From: Trichoplax adhaerens
Taxonomy: Eukaryota > Placozoa > Uniplacotomia > Trichoplacea > Trichoplacidae
Direction of reading: 5' to 3'
DNA: 64,000 bases
NCBI RefSeq assembly: GCF_000150275.1
Contig: NW_002060949.1
Span: forward strand, 1,485,836 to 1,549,835
Shown here: positions 30,513 through 43,200 of the stretch, piece by piece
How positions within the stretch are numbered: the first letter of the stretch is position 1
Layout of the letters: every line of letters begins with the position of its first letter
Position numbers and translations under genes: made by a program
The notes under the pieces: model-generated
What the model saw: only the letters and a program-made list of their open reading frames with translations
The model's database searches: none
Told to the model about the DNA's origin: nothing

Positions 30513-30520
30513 TATAAAAA
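30513..30520 (+). promoter_or_regulatory. Possible TATA box
   Basis: TATAAAAA lies 138 bases before the ATG at 30658, after TCAACTCTACTC, a plausible core promoter for a 5' UTR of about 110 bases. Weak on its own in AT-rich DNA. Confidence 0.35.
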
Positions 30521-30657
30521 AAAATTGCATTTCACCAATTTATTACAGATTAATTCGTTCTCATCAATTGATCACTCTTGATTACTTTGATAGATAAATT
30601 CCACTTTACATAGATATATTTTTCTCTCTCTCTCCTCTATTGGTCCAGCAATAAGAC

Positions 30658-33600
30658 ATGGAATTACCATTGACAACGGATTCACATGATGCCACACAAT
30701 CAACTGGTGGTATCAATGGCGATGTCCACTTTACTCCAACCATGATAAGTCAAAAAAGGAAAAGACAAGATGAAGATGATCCACAACAGCAACAACAGGT
30801 GTTGGCAACCAATCAACCCATCGATTATAATCAATTACCGTTATGTAGTGGCCGATGGCTAGCTCTCGATACTCCCTTGACTGTCGAACAATTACGTGAT
30901 CAAGTACGTAAGCGAAAAAGTTATGAAAACAATCAAAGTATGCGAAAACGTTTACGAATCACAGGTACAAAATGCCAATTATTACAGGAATTACGCAGTT
31001 ATGATCATGCTAAGATGGACGCTATCAAAGATGAGATACAAGATTGGGATATCCATCAATGCTTAGATCGCTTAATAGCTTGCTTACATGATGAAATTGA
31101 TGAATACTATGTTGCACCATTACTGCGCCGTCTATGTAAATTGTTGCAAGTTTATCATGCTGATTTATACGCCGGCCAAGTTAAAGAAGAATTAAATGTT
31201 GATATGATTGGTATAAATCTTTTCCAGGAAGCTTGCTTTCGCAATTTAGATTTTATCTTATCTTGTCCACAAATGAACAAAATTTTATACCAGGATAAAT
31301 TAATCGCTCCTGCAGCAATTGCACGTCAGGTTAAAAATCATCAGCGTCAACTTGCTGTTGAACAAAATAAATTAACAGCCACACAAGCACAACAACTAGC
31401 AAGTGTTGACGATTTAGCGGTTGCAAGCGATCAAAGTATGAGCTGTTATAGCCTCTTTCCTACCGCTATCTTGACACGCATTGTCCGCGATCAATCGGGA
31501 AAATATGACCGCGATCGAGCATTAAAACGCATCATTCAACTATCTAAAGATACATTAACGCGTGAATCATGTGGTATGGCATTATCCGAAGCTGTCTCAC
31601 GAATTTGTCATTGCTATCAACTTAAAGATAAACTTCTCCAATATGGTATTCTTGAGTGTGCCGCCATCAATTTCAAGGATGATCCAATGTGCTCTCAACA
31701 CTTTGCCCAGTTTATGGATTCTCTCAATTGTAGCGATTGGCGTCAACAAAGTTGTGATACACTAATAACTGTACTGGAATACTTTGTCATCCCAGCTATT
31801 GAAGGCTACCATAATCATGTACTCGATATCGATTTTAGTGATCAAGCATTTTGTGTTGCTCATCGATTATTCTCCTCGCTTCAACAGCCACAAACTTTGG
31901 CCACGATTATGGAAAAAATTAGTGATAAACATCCTATTCTCAGTTATATGAAAGGCCAATTGAACGAAGATAGCCAAAATTTACGCGGTAAGTCCTCCTG
32001 ATTAATTTTAATTAAATATAAGACTAAGGGATTAAATATTTTTTTAGTTTTGTCTTTTTTTTGTTTTTCTGTTAATGCTCTTTACACATAGACACACACT
32101 CACTATAGATTACTCAATTTACCAGATAGTAAATTGAGTAATCTAAATTATCAATTTTTTTATATCTTAAATCAGCCTGACTTTTAATGAATATTACATC
32201 TTAAGAAGTAGTCTACCGATAGTTAGACTTCAATGTTAATCCAATCGATGGAAATTGAACTAGACATTAGGAGACACTTTAAAATATTTTATTTAACACC
32301 CTTATAATTAGACCGATCAACTTAACTCGTGATGTAGACATGAACATTTCAGACAAATTTTTTTTATAATTAGTGTCTCTAGCGCAATAATATTTTCTTT
32401 ATATGTTAATATAGATTGAATTAGATGGCGCAAAAAATAACATAAAAATAGAAATAGTCATCACAAGATTGATACATGATAGATTGGATACAATTTTGAA
32501 TATCATCAAATATTCATTAGCTATTTGTGCATAATTCAATTTAATATAGTAAATTGTCATGCGGCATTGTTCATATTTTGCCTTTCATGACTGAAACTAT
32601 GAATATATCAAAGTTTTATATCATGACATGAACGATGTTAGAAAATACTTTTTTTCTCTCTCTCTTTCATATTCACACGCACGCAGCTTCTCTCTCCCTC
32701 TGCATGCCTTACTTTTATAATTTAGTTCAATCAGTTTTTTTCGTCGCTTATTCCATCATTTCTAATTATCAACAATACCATGATAATATTGATGATTATT
32801 TCCATTCAATGGAATGGTTGTTTAAAGTTCTCGTCATCTACGTTGATGGCTGCTTTGCATTCTCTAAGTTAGCATAGCCCTCTAGCGAGATGAATAATAT
32901 CCTAGTTGAATGATGATTGTTGATGATTATGCTAACTAATCAATGATTGTTGTCTAATCATTAACTTGCATCCCATTACGTTAATGTTGACAATTTTATT
33001 ATAATGTTTTGTCTTGGTTAGCATTACCTTTATTGTTAGGTAGTTAACAATAGAATACAAGACAAGTTTATTATTGGTTATAGAATTGATTTTTCTCATC
33101 AGTTTAGCATTTAATCAAGTTAAAATTGAATTTTTAACTTGGACTCTATTATCCTATATTGTCCAGTCGAGTCAATTTGTTGTCTGGGTGTTTTTTTTAC
33201 TTCAATTCTATTTATCGTCTTATACAATTTTAACTACTTGAGTGATCGTATAAAGCTCGAATTGAAGGAGTTCATAAAGAATTGTTAAGTAATAACACAA
33301 GTGTATACAGGTTGTACTGTACTTCTCTATGGCCAGTAGAATGAGATAGAAAAAGACTATTTCTATATAGAATAATAAGAAAAGAGATAGAAGATGACGG
33401 ATTAACTTGTTTAAACCTGTTTGATCATGAAATTTTAAATTTTCTATCGGTTATTGCTTGTTTTTTCCCCCCCCGCTTGCTACTAGCACACCCGATTCCA
33501 CGCTTTGGAATCTCTTTTTACATTTTTCTTTAGCGTCTGCATAGTTAAAAAGATCAATCACGCGCTATAAAATACAATGCTAATGATTCTCATCCAATAC

Positions 33601-34530
33601 GATTTGACGTCCTTTACATACCTTAATTTAATATTATTCCTATTGGGCGGGACAATCTGCTCACACGATTTCTGATTCGAGATGAGCGAGAGCCTTAAAC
33701 GCTAATTTGCAATTAGTTTAGCGTCCTTTTCCTTGCATCGACCAATGAAAAAATTTGATTACTGTCATGATTGAAATAATCATTTCCATTGATAGTCATC
33801 TCCTACCGTAGCGTCTGTTGATTAAATCAAGTGTTTTATTATAGACAACATCATGGGGATAAAAAATGAGGTTAATTAAAATGAGAATACATCACTGTTA
33901 CAACAGTTAGGAAACAAATCGATTGTATTTCCCCCATGGTTCCTCTTTAAATTTACTTTTTTACCACGCTATTGTACTGACAGTCAGCTTGTATTCCATT
34001 CGTATTTTCAAAATATTACCGTATAAAATAATAAAATAAATTTCCTACTAGTTCTGTTTCCCGTCTTTAGTATATCCAGTTGTTTATAATAACTGTTCCC
34101 AAAGGGGGGGGGGGGGGAGATTTAGAGACAGAGAAAAAAAGAGAGAAAGTAAGAGAGAAAATAACGTTGACGATAAATTGATGACTGCTTTTCTTTGAAA
34201 ATAATCAGTACTCTATATTAGATTTGAATGGTATAGAATGACGAAATCAACTTATAAATGGCATTAGTCGAATTGCTTATCTAATCAAAATTTTTATTTA
34301 TTTCTATCTTATTGATGATAGGCATTGAATTAGGAAATACGATCGTAGAACACCTTGAAAATTGGTCTACACTTTCTCAAGACCATCCAATCAAATTGAA
34401 ACATCGTTGGTTAACTTACTCGGATAGTATTAAGAAGGAATTATCCTCTGAATTATTTATTCGTTTAAGTAAAATTTCATCCCCTAAAAGGCAAGAGACC
34501 GATTACCTATGTGAAGATAAACAAGCATAA
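30658..34530 (+). CDS. Unrecognised two-exon gene, putative nuclear helical protein with SAP-like motif
   Basis: I do not recognise the family. Exon 1 is 30658-31987, 443 codons without an intron, very unlike the neighbours. The open frame runs to 32001, but CGCG|GTAAGT at 31988 is a strong donor. A tract ending GATGATAG gives an exon at 34322-34530 that continues in phase as GIELGNTIVEHLENWSTLSQ and ends DYLCEDKQA, for about 512 residues in all. Visible features are a basic patch KRKR (about 33-36) that could be a nuclear signal, a Q5 run (43-47), and TPLTVEQLRDQVRKR followed after an insert by RITGTKCQLLQEL (about 73-112). The last resembles the L..L...G.K..L...L pattern of SAP DNA-binding motifs. 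The rest looks all-helical with conserved-looking Cys and Trp. A retrogene-derived or lineage-specific nuclear protein is possible. The gene is sure; the function is not. Confidence 0.85.
31988..34321 (+). other. Single intron of the orphan gene
   Basis: A 2.3-kb AT-rich intron with a GTAAGT donor and an ATGATAG acceptor. It contains pyrimidine/CT-rich tracts (32650-32700) and the G14 homopolymer (34104-34117). No coding segment is supported. If it is retained, the protein ends four residues after the donor. Confidence 0.75.
34104..34117 (+). repeat. G14 homopolymer
   Basis: A run of fourteen G followed by a purine-rich GA tract (to about 34160), inside the orphan gene's intron. Its true length may be uncertain for sequencing reasons. 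Confidence 0.85.
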
Positions 34531-37500
34531 GAAATACCAGTTCTTACTATTTGATGTGTCATATATTATGCCTACCTTGACTTCAATTTGTATAAAGTGA
34601 AAGAGGGAATAAGAATGAGCTCTGGAACATTTTTTCTTCAATCAGCATAATTCTATTTGCCGAATAGAATAGAAATACGATAGGAAAATATATTTCAACT
34701 CTTGCCTTTGACCTCACATCAATCAACATGGATATAGTCATTATCATACAATCTTAATAGAATAGAGTTGACAATTGGACCTTTTTCTCCATGTAGCAAT
34801 CATGGATAGAAAGCAAAACTGCTATTTTTTAACTCTTGTACAAGCTGTAAATTTTTTCGTTATTGTATATTTTACACTATTCTATCTAACAAATAATGAT
34901 ATCAACATAAAATGGATACGTTTCTGTATGTACTATATAAATTATTATAGAATAACATCGAATCAATCACTGCCTTTTCTAATATTTTCAATCAATGTCA
35001 TGATTGCTCTTTACATTGTATAAAGGTTTTACTTCCTTTTTGATAGAATTTAAACTTTCACGGCTTTCTTATATTAACTCTATCAGCAATTGACTGACCC
35101 TTTTGAAGCAGTAGATTGTTGTCGCCAAAAAATCCTTTTGGCTATGTATAATGTTTCTCTACTGAAAAAGTGCAAAAACTTGTAATCAAGCAATATTGAT
35201 TATCCATAATCTTGATCATTTCTACTATTATAATTGTAAAATATGGCACTATACATCAGTTTTTTGATGATATTTGCTTTACAATTAACTCAGGTGAGAT
35301 TTTTCGATTGGCTTTGACTGTTGTACAGTCTCGTTAACTATTCGAAAGATCAAACTGTAGCTTTGATAATAAGCTGCGATATATTTTCACTCCTCCATTA
35401 TGTTTTTTTCATTTTTATTTAAAAAAACAACAGTCCAAAAATTATCGACCCAAATCGATCCCAATTCGCCTTTATTGTATGTAAAAAAATATCGACTCCT
35501 CACTCAATTTTATAAGACTTACCATAAACGTCATTTCACTCTTTGCTCAATTAAGTGGCAATTAAATCAATAAAAAAGATTTTCTATAAAACTCATGGTG
35601 CGAACTTCAATTTTGAATAAAAATTAATATTTACGGGAAAATAGCAACTTCAGTGTAGATAGCTGACATCTCCCATATTGCAGGAGAGCTGTAAATAGAT
35701 TTAAATCATAGAAAGGGGACATAATAAATATTTGACGATATTGGTAGTGGTCTTTAATCTATACTGTTAACCAGGAGTTAAATTTTAGTGCTGACAGTAT
35801 CTGTAAGCTACTTTTACTATGAAGTAAAAGACATTCTGCATTCCTTTCATATACGTAATCTTTCCTTCCGTATTTAGTATGATTAGTTGAAATTTTACGG
35901 GACAGTATTGACTGTAAATCTTCTTTTACTCATAGAAAAAAGTAGCACTATTTCTCTTGTAGAACTATAATGATGCAGTTAAGACCGAAAGTGTTTCTGG
36001 CAAGCTATAGATTTTACGGAATAAGATAAAGCTACATTTCTTATTTTCATTATCATCTAAACTTACCGTACCCATTTAGTGATTAATTACAGCTAACTAG
36101 TATTACAAGAGTTTCTAGATTTTCGTAATATGAACAAGAAAGAAATATTTTTCACTTTATTTTCTTAACATTTGGTAGTGGAACTTCTCTATATTATTGT
36201 GGTGTAAGAAAATTTTTACCACGTTACATTTAATAAATCGCCTTATGAGAGATTAGATTCATAAATAAGAAAGAAAAACTTACTCCGCTAGAACTGTGCT
36301 ACAACTCATCAAACTACAACTATTGGTAAGGATCGGTCTAGTAGCCGATATTGATAATTAATAGATGGGGAGTTAGTAACCTTGAACACCAATAGCTAAT
36401 AATTTCAATGACTAATTCGCTAATTTAATTCGTTGCTGTCATTGAAACCCTTAAATTATTTTATTCTAAGTACTGCCTAATGCGGCAAATTCTATCTAGC
36501 GTTGGCGAAAAATTCTTTTCCCACAAAAAATGTACATCAGAGCTTAATTCATTGATGAGCAATTTTATCGAACTAGTTAATTGTTAGTTATATTACTTTA
36601 TTCTATGCAGGGAAAATTTTATGCGGTCAATTTAATTTAAAAACGGAAAAAACTTCTGGAATACAGCACATGAGAATAATTATCTTAATATCCTAAATAT
36701 CGGTAATATATATTTCTTGTAATAGATTTATAAGTCTTTCTTAGTCGTCAGGAGACCAAGCGTACTCCATCTAATTCGATTTAGTAAACTAACTCATTAC
36801 TCTATGCAATAAAGCTCTTATTCAGCTTTACAGTGTTAATCGAAAGAATTTTTCTTCAAAATACGGCTATAAGCCCCACTCTTCCTGCCGCTATTATTAA
36901 TCATCTTTCAATAGATTTACTATAGAGATTTTATCATTTATTCTAAGGTAGGATATATTTAACTTTATGTTATAAATTTAATAATTGTATCTTCATAATA
37001 AAGTCACACGACATCGATGGGTAGGAGATCACTTTTGGCGTGAACATATTTCATTTTACTATCAGCTTGCAGTACACTATGAAAGGTACGATCAGCTAAT
37101 AGCAAAAAAATTATGTTTGCATCGCTGAGAAGTACGTTATTATAATTAGCACCTTGATGTTAACATTGATGGTAAATCTTATAATCGGCTTGTCGAAGTG
37201 ATAGCAAATGAAATTTTATAATGCAAGATTTTAATGACGAAAATGATTAAATTAAATAAAATTAGTGATAATAATTAACTATTCTTATTTCTAATGTCAT
37301 TGAATCAATGTTAGAAGAGCATATTAAATTAAAGTTTGATGTTTATTTCCATTGTTTAACTAATTGATTATTATTAATAATGTATTATATTGAAGACTGA
37401 ATAGTTATGACTGCCTAATACTTTCAATTAATCACCTTTTGTTGACAGATTGTCTTCTAACTGTCTCAAGAACGTAAAGAGTATTTTTCAAGAAATTTAA

Positions 37501-38624
37501 GATGTGATTAACGAATAGAAAATGTTCATACTTACTAAAAAATGAGGAATGAAAACATAGAACTCACTCTACTAAGAAAAAAGAGGTAAAAATCAAATTA
37601 GATCAAATATTGTCAATCTAACCAAATATATTCATAATCAAATAACTGCAACTAAGTTTTTCCTCTTTTGTTTTTGTCGTAATCCATCAATGAAAAGGTC
37701 TAAGCATTTTATATTGTCGCCATGTTTTTAAATTATTAAGTTAAACAATAGTCGACATGATATATTCAATGCTCTTAGCCCTGGTTTTATTATTATTATT
37801 TTGATTAAGTATATCGCTATTAATCCACGCTGAATAAGTTTTATGCTCTACAAATATCGGTTGGGTAATAACTTCAGGCTTGAAGATTTAAAGTTATCTT
37901 TTAACATTTTAGATTCGGGCTAACGCTTTAGGGGCCTTTTAATTAAGCTGCTTTTTCGTATACATGATCCTTGGAGCTAAAAATTAGAGAATGTAGTGCT
38001 AGATCCATAATATCTTATATTATAGAAGTCTTGTTCCGTTGATACTAGTGTGAGTAATTTGATTCTTTAATTTCGCTCTACGGAGCGCTAATAACCTCTT
38101 GTTACAACATTTACAATCTATTAGACTACTGCCACTATCAAAGGATTACAGTATATACGTATATTCGTAGAGTGTATTCTTACTGTTCTCTGCAGCAACT
38201 TATGTATGCATATATTTTATTTCTATAGGACATGTAAGATATTTTTTCATCTGGCTCAAGACAAAATAAAAATTTTAATAGTTTATAAGGACGATGAAGT
38301 TATATACAATATTTAAAACGATAACAATACTATGTTTCATTTTTATATTTCAACTGAGTACGTATAATATTTTCCTATCCTTTTTAAAAGGTTGCATGAT
38401 ATATTGTGATTAGAAAATTCTTCCTGGTCGTAAGAAACAATCAAATTGTATCACAATAATAATCGATTCATAGTTGCTGCAATAGAATTAATGCTGTGAT
38501 TTCATCTAGATTAAACTTTACTTGATACATTTGATATTTTACTAATCTTGTTTAAACTAAAATTATATTTAGCAACATGACATTCTTACAGGTGGTAAGA
38601 TGTAGTATGACAAAATTATATCTC

Positions 38625-38641
38625 AATAATAATAATAATAA
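38625..38641. repeat. (AAT)n microsatellite
   Basis: Five to six tandem AAT trinucleotides in the desert upstream of the GNL2 3' end. Confidence 0.85.
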
Positions 38642-40252
38642 CAGCTGCTATAATAAAAAATATGAAGCTTTATTATATGGACAATCACAGTGAATAAGTG
38701 ATTTATTTTTTGTTATATTGTATGTTATCCTCCTTTGAAATATATTGATTGCATATTATATTATTTCTGACCGGAGACAACAATAAAGTTAAATAGTCGA
38801 CGTAATATCATGATATAAATTATCTGATTTTATGCTCTATTTATGATAGTGGTTATAATTCAAAGTCGTAATTTCTTATTCTCATGGATTTTATTTAAGA
38901 CTTTAATATTGTTGTCATTCATATTATGAAAGTAATAAATAAAATTGATGTCTTAAGCTTGAATCAGACTAATGAATGATATCTAATTAGAATGATAATA
39001 TATCGCTTTAATATAATATACTAGTATTACATAATGTCGTCGAACTTTTTTAATTAATCGAAGTAAACAAAAAATTGAAGGTCAAAATTTTTCTTGATTT
39101 CTCTTGCTGGGGTAGTGCCTCAATAAATATTTTTAAAACAGTATAAGGGTGCCTACAGTTAAATCTCATATATCTAACCTAACTTACGCTAATTCAATTA
39201 CAATAATTTTGTCGATTTCATAATATCTATCAACTCAATTTCTTATTTCCCTATATACTGTGAACAATGTGCGCGATTGACTTTCAAAAATGGCTTAATG
39301 ATTAAATTGTAACTACCTTAGTGGAGCAGATGTCATCCAATTCAGCCTATTTAATCCGGATTGAATGCAATGGCTTATTCCATGAAATATAACAATAGAG
39401 TGTGAACATAGATTGAATAATTGGAGCTAATAAATTTTTATGATATTTAACTTGCTCCTACGTATAATTAGTACTTTTCAAATTTTCAGCAAAACATCGC
39501 TGTTGGACACCACCACTATTAAGGTAAACATACGGTACAAGAAGATATTAACGGACAATTGCAGAGTACAGTATACAATTTAGTCATAGTGATGTAGGGA
39601 AACACTTCAATTTATTACAGTATTACAGTAGTTCATCCATGCAATTACCTGAAAGTAATGCGCACTGAATATAAATTATCGGTAATTACTACAATAGTAA
39701 AAAGTATTGATCATCATAATTGAGACTTTAGCGTCTATTACAGTATACATAGAAATATACAGGTATCGTATTTAATTTCAGTACATCTGCTAAATCTTAA
39801 CGTAGTAATTAGTAATTGATATAATCATCTTAAAGAATTCAATTATCATAACCGTGAATTAGCAACACCCTCTGCTTTGATATACTGTAACATAAATACA
39901 AGTTTCAAATTTCTTTTCTGAAGAGTCGTTGATCGCTAATAAAATAGAAACATTACGATATGAAATAAACGTAGGTGTACGCAAAGTCCATTAATAGCAG
40001 ATTTAAGGGAAAAGAAAGCGTTGGAGCTACAACTATCTGACCCGGTTGATCATAATTGAAACTGAATTATAATCACCGTACTGTATCATTGATTTCTGAT
40101 TAATATAAAGTACGACAACTAATCCCGAAGTACGTATTTGTATGTATTCTAGAATACGAGAGCATATAACGACTCAAATTGGGAACGGCACAATAAAATA
40201 ATTTTGTAACTTAAACTTAGTCAAAGATTTTAAGTAATGTGAAATTCTTTTG

Positions 40253-40258
40253 TTTATT
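40253..40258 (-). other. Candidate poly(A) signal of GNL2
   Basis: AATAAA on the minus strand, 27 bases past the GNL2 stop at 40285. The spacing fits a short 3' UTR and supports the proposed last exon. Confidence 0.5.
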
Positions 40259-40284
40259 TATACAAATCTTATTACAATCGTTTT

Positions 40285-43200
40285 CTAGCAAGATCGTCTA
40301 TTTTTTAGATCAACTTGATCATAAAAATGAAATCCAGTTTTTCGCTTCTTGTTTACTTCCTGTCTCTATAGGTATATTATTTAGACAATGTCAAAATCTG
40401 TTTTCATATGGCTAAGCATAATATCCACCGTAAAACTTATTTACAATGCCAATACCTTATATGGTTTATTAGAATTTCTCTTAGCACCTTTTCTATTTGC
40501 TTCTAATCGAGGTAGGAATCGAACAATTACGTACGGAAAGGAATAAAAATGTATACTACAAATACCTAGTCGCAAAAGTCATAGAAAATTTACTTTCATT
40601 TCTTTAATTAGAATCATACTCACTTGATGTTGTATATTCATCGTCTCTTATATCAGCTTCTGGAGAATCACCTTTTGCAACAACGCAAATAACATTGTTT
40701 TTCGAGTAGACTTCATACGTCGACGTTGGTCGTTTTACATTTGATATATCAGCGTCCAAAGGATCATTTATACTTTTATTACTAGATAGATCAGTATTCA
40801 GATGAACATCACCAGATAGCTCGGTATCGTCGTCGCCATCCGATAATGTGCTTGAAGTCTCACTCTTTTCATCAGTTTTAAGGTCGTTATCTTCTTTATC
40901 CGAAGGACAAACCTCAAGATTGTTCTCCATGCTTTCTAAAGTTGTATCCTTTAATGTAAGAACACCTTCAGAATTATCAGTAGAAATTATTTTATCGGAT
41001 GGAATGGCCTCTTTTGTTTCAGTGACCTGCTCGTCATCCAATTTCGGAGGAGAAACAAAATAGGGTAATTTACCACGCTGCCAGTCATTGAGAATCATAC
41101 GCGCAACCGAATTAAGATCACATTCTCCTCCCTGTTAGTTAAGGCAGAAAATAAGTGAAGTCTAGTTACAAAATCATTGGAGAGAACCTTTTCGGTACCT
41201 TTAATAGCTTGCCAGCTTTCTTAGCGATTTGCTCCAGGAAGTGTACAGCATCGTTCCAAGGCTGAATTTTATACGTGTTGAGTATATATTCAGGTTTGAC
41301 TCTATCCAGAACGGCCTGAATATATTGAGAAGGTTCCTTTACTTTCTCTACTCGAACCTAATTAATATGGAATAGGTACCAATAGGATAATTTAAGATAC
41401 TACGATTCTTAGATGTTTAGTCTTGTCAATTAATTACCAGAATATCTCAACTTACAACACCCTTAAGGATGATATCTGTTTCAGAGTCATCTGCAGGATA
41501 TACAACACCAGGACAATCAATCAAAAAAATTCTCTTCATAAGAGTGATATACTGCCACACCTGAAAATAATTATAGAATTTTTTTCAAAATTAACTATAA
41601 GTGGTGGATAATCGCCGTTTACTCTGTGACCCATTTCCTATGTATATTTTCTAAGCATATTTGTAGAATATTGATTATATACATACTTTAGTTTCTCCGG
41701 CAATAGGAGCCACGCTACAGACCTTTTTGGCTCTTAGTGCATTAATTACAGAGCTTTTCCCAACATTTGGATATCCGATAAATCCAACACTACAACGTAT
41801 GATCGATTTCATGATAACATAAGTATTACGAAATACAACAACAAATACATGAGTATTTAGAATTACCTGATTTGTTTTTTATCCTTATGAAGCTGTCAAA
41901 TGAGTACAAATTATATTAGCTTACTTCAAGTGGTAATAATGTTATGTGAATGCAAGTATGCATTAGACTTTCATAATTGCACTACGCAAGTCATTTTAAG
42001 AAGTCAAAGTTATAAAGGAATAGTATAGTATGATGTTAGATGAATATGACAACGAAATTAGTTACCTTCCCAAATTGACGCAGCACATTAATTAATGATC
42101 CTTTACCAAAGGGATTTGTCATACTAGCATGAAAAGCAACAGTTGGCTTTTCCTTCGATAAGATTCCAACCCAACGTGACTATGAAAAGTAATCAGTTAA
42201 ATCGGGAATAAGTAAATATGTATAATACCTAAACATGATCTTATCAAAAGCTGCTAAGGATCTGACGATTCACTCTAACTTCTATGTAATATAAAAGACT
42301 TGAAATGGTTTCTACTGATGTATAACTTACAGTTGCCCAAGTAGGTACAAGATCACATTTATTTAAAATGAAAATGAGATTTTTATGAGGCTTTTCCTTG
42401 GCGAGATAATTTTCTACATTCTTGCAGCGTGTTCCCATTGGATCTCTAGCATCCAAAACCTAATGAAAGTTCAAAGTGTTCACGTGCATTTACATGAATA
42501 AGGATATGTGATACCGGTTTTTAAAAAGGTAGAAGCAAGAATGAACGTAGTACCTCCGCTATAACGTCTGACGAATCGATCACCTATAATTAGTGAATAA
42601 GTGAAAAATAGTTTTAATTAAAAAGGTAGATGAGTACTTGATAGTTTACCGTTGTACTATAACTGCATTACCTTATAGAGTTCATTCCAAATACGTTTAG
42701 ATTGTCCAGCTGTAAATATCATCTCTTGAGTTTCATCTCTATATACATAGAATGTAACAGACATTGAGCACGTAATTTGAAAAGGCAAAAGAGCACTATA
42801 AACAAATATTGTCAGAATAGGATGCGTTTTTCTACTTTGTATCCGGAGTTGCACGTTCTAAATCTTTATCTTGATTAGCATCGTAACTATCTGTTATATT
42901 AATAAAGATTCTGTCAAAAAATAAATTCAAAAGATTTATTATTCTGTAGCAATTTACATACCGGTAGCCTTTTGAATTTGATCGACGTAACTCTGTATTA
43001 TTAATTAGGGAGAGTATAATCGAGGCAGTTAGTTTAAAGCACTAGTGCTTCGGTAATATAGTATATGCAATTTTATTAAATCTTGCCTGGAGGTCCTCTG
43101 ACTGTATAGAAGGCTTCTTACGACGAGCTTTTGGACCAAAGGTATTTTCGAAACTCTCTACATCAAGAATATGAGCTCGATTTTTCTGCTCAATAAATTA

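Larger units (their letters stand above)
29500..30657 (+). promoter_or_regulatory. Promoter-like region of the orphan gene
   Basis: The base composition changes here. Inverted CCAAT boxes (ATTGGTC) appear near 29709 and 29740, with ATTGGT again at 30064 and 30639. A full CRE palindrome TGACGTCA is at 30194-30201, a TATA-like TATAAAAA at 30513-30520, and a pyrimidine-rich tract just before the start codon. The cluster suggests an NF-Y/CREB-type promoter; factor binding is inference. Confidence 0.45.
34531..40284. other. AT-rich intergenic desert between convergent genes
   Basis: 5.8 kb between the 3' ends of the orphan gene and GNL2. No recognisable coding exon was found on either strand; the frame at 34775-35023 is low-complexity and hydrophobic by composition. 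It contains an (AAT)n microsatellite at 38625-38641. The AATAAA for GNL2 (40253-40258, minus) lies at its right end. Confidence 0.6.

Noticed and set aside
40500-40530. tRNA B-box-like GTTCGATTCC on the minus strand
   Set aside because: No A box or acceptor stem can be paired around it; it lies in a GNL2 intron next to a real acceptor.
40604-40623. Stop codon at 40604 as the end of GNL2
   Set aside because: A strong donor precedes it, and two downstream exons restore the conserved basic tail followed by a poly(A) signal.
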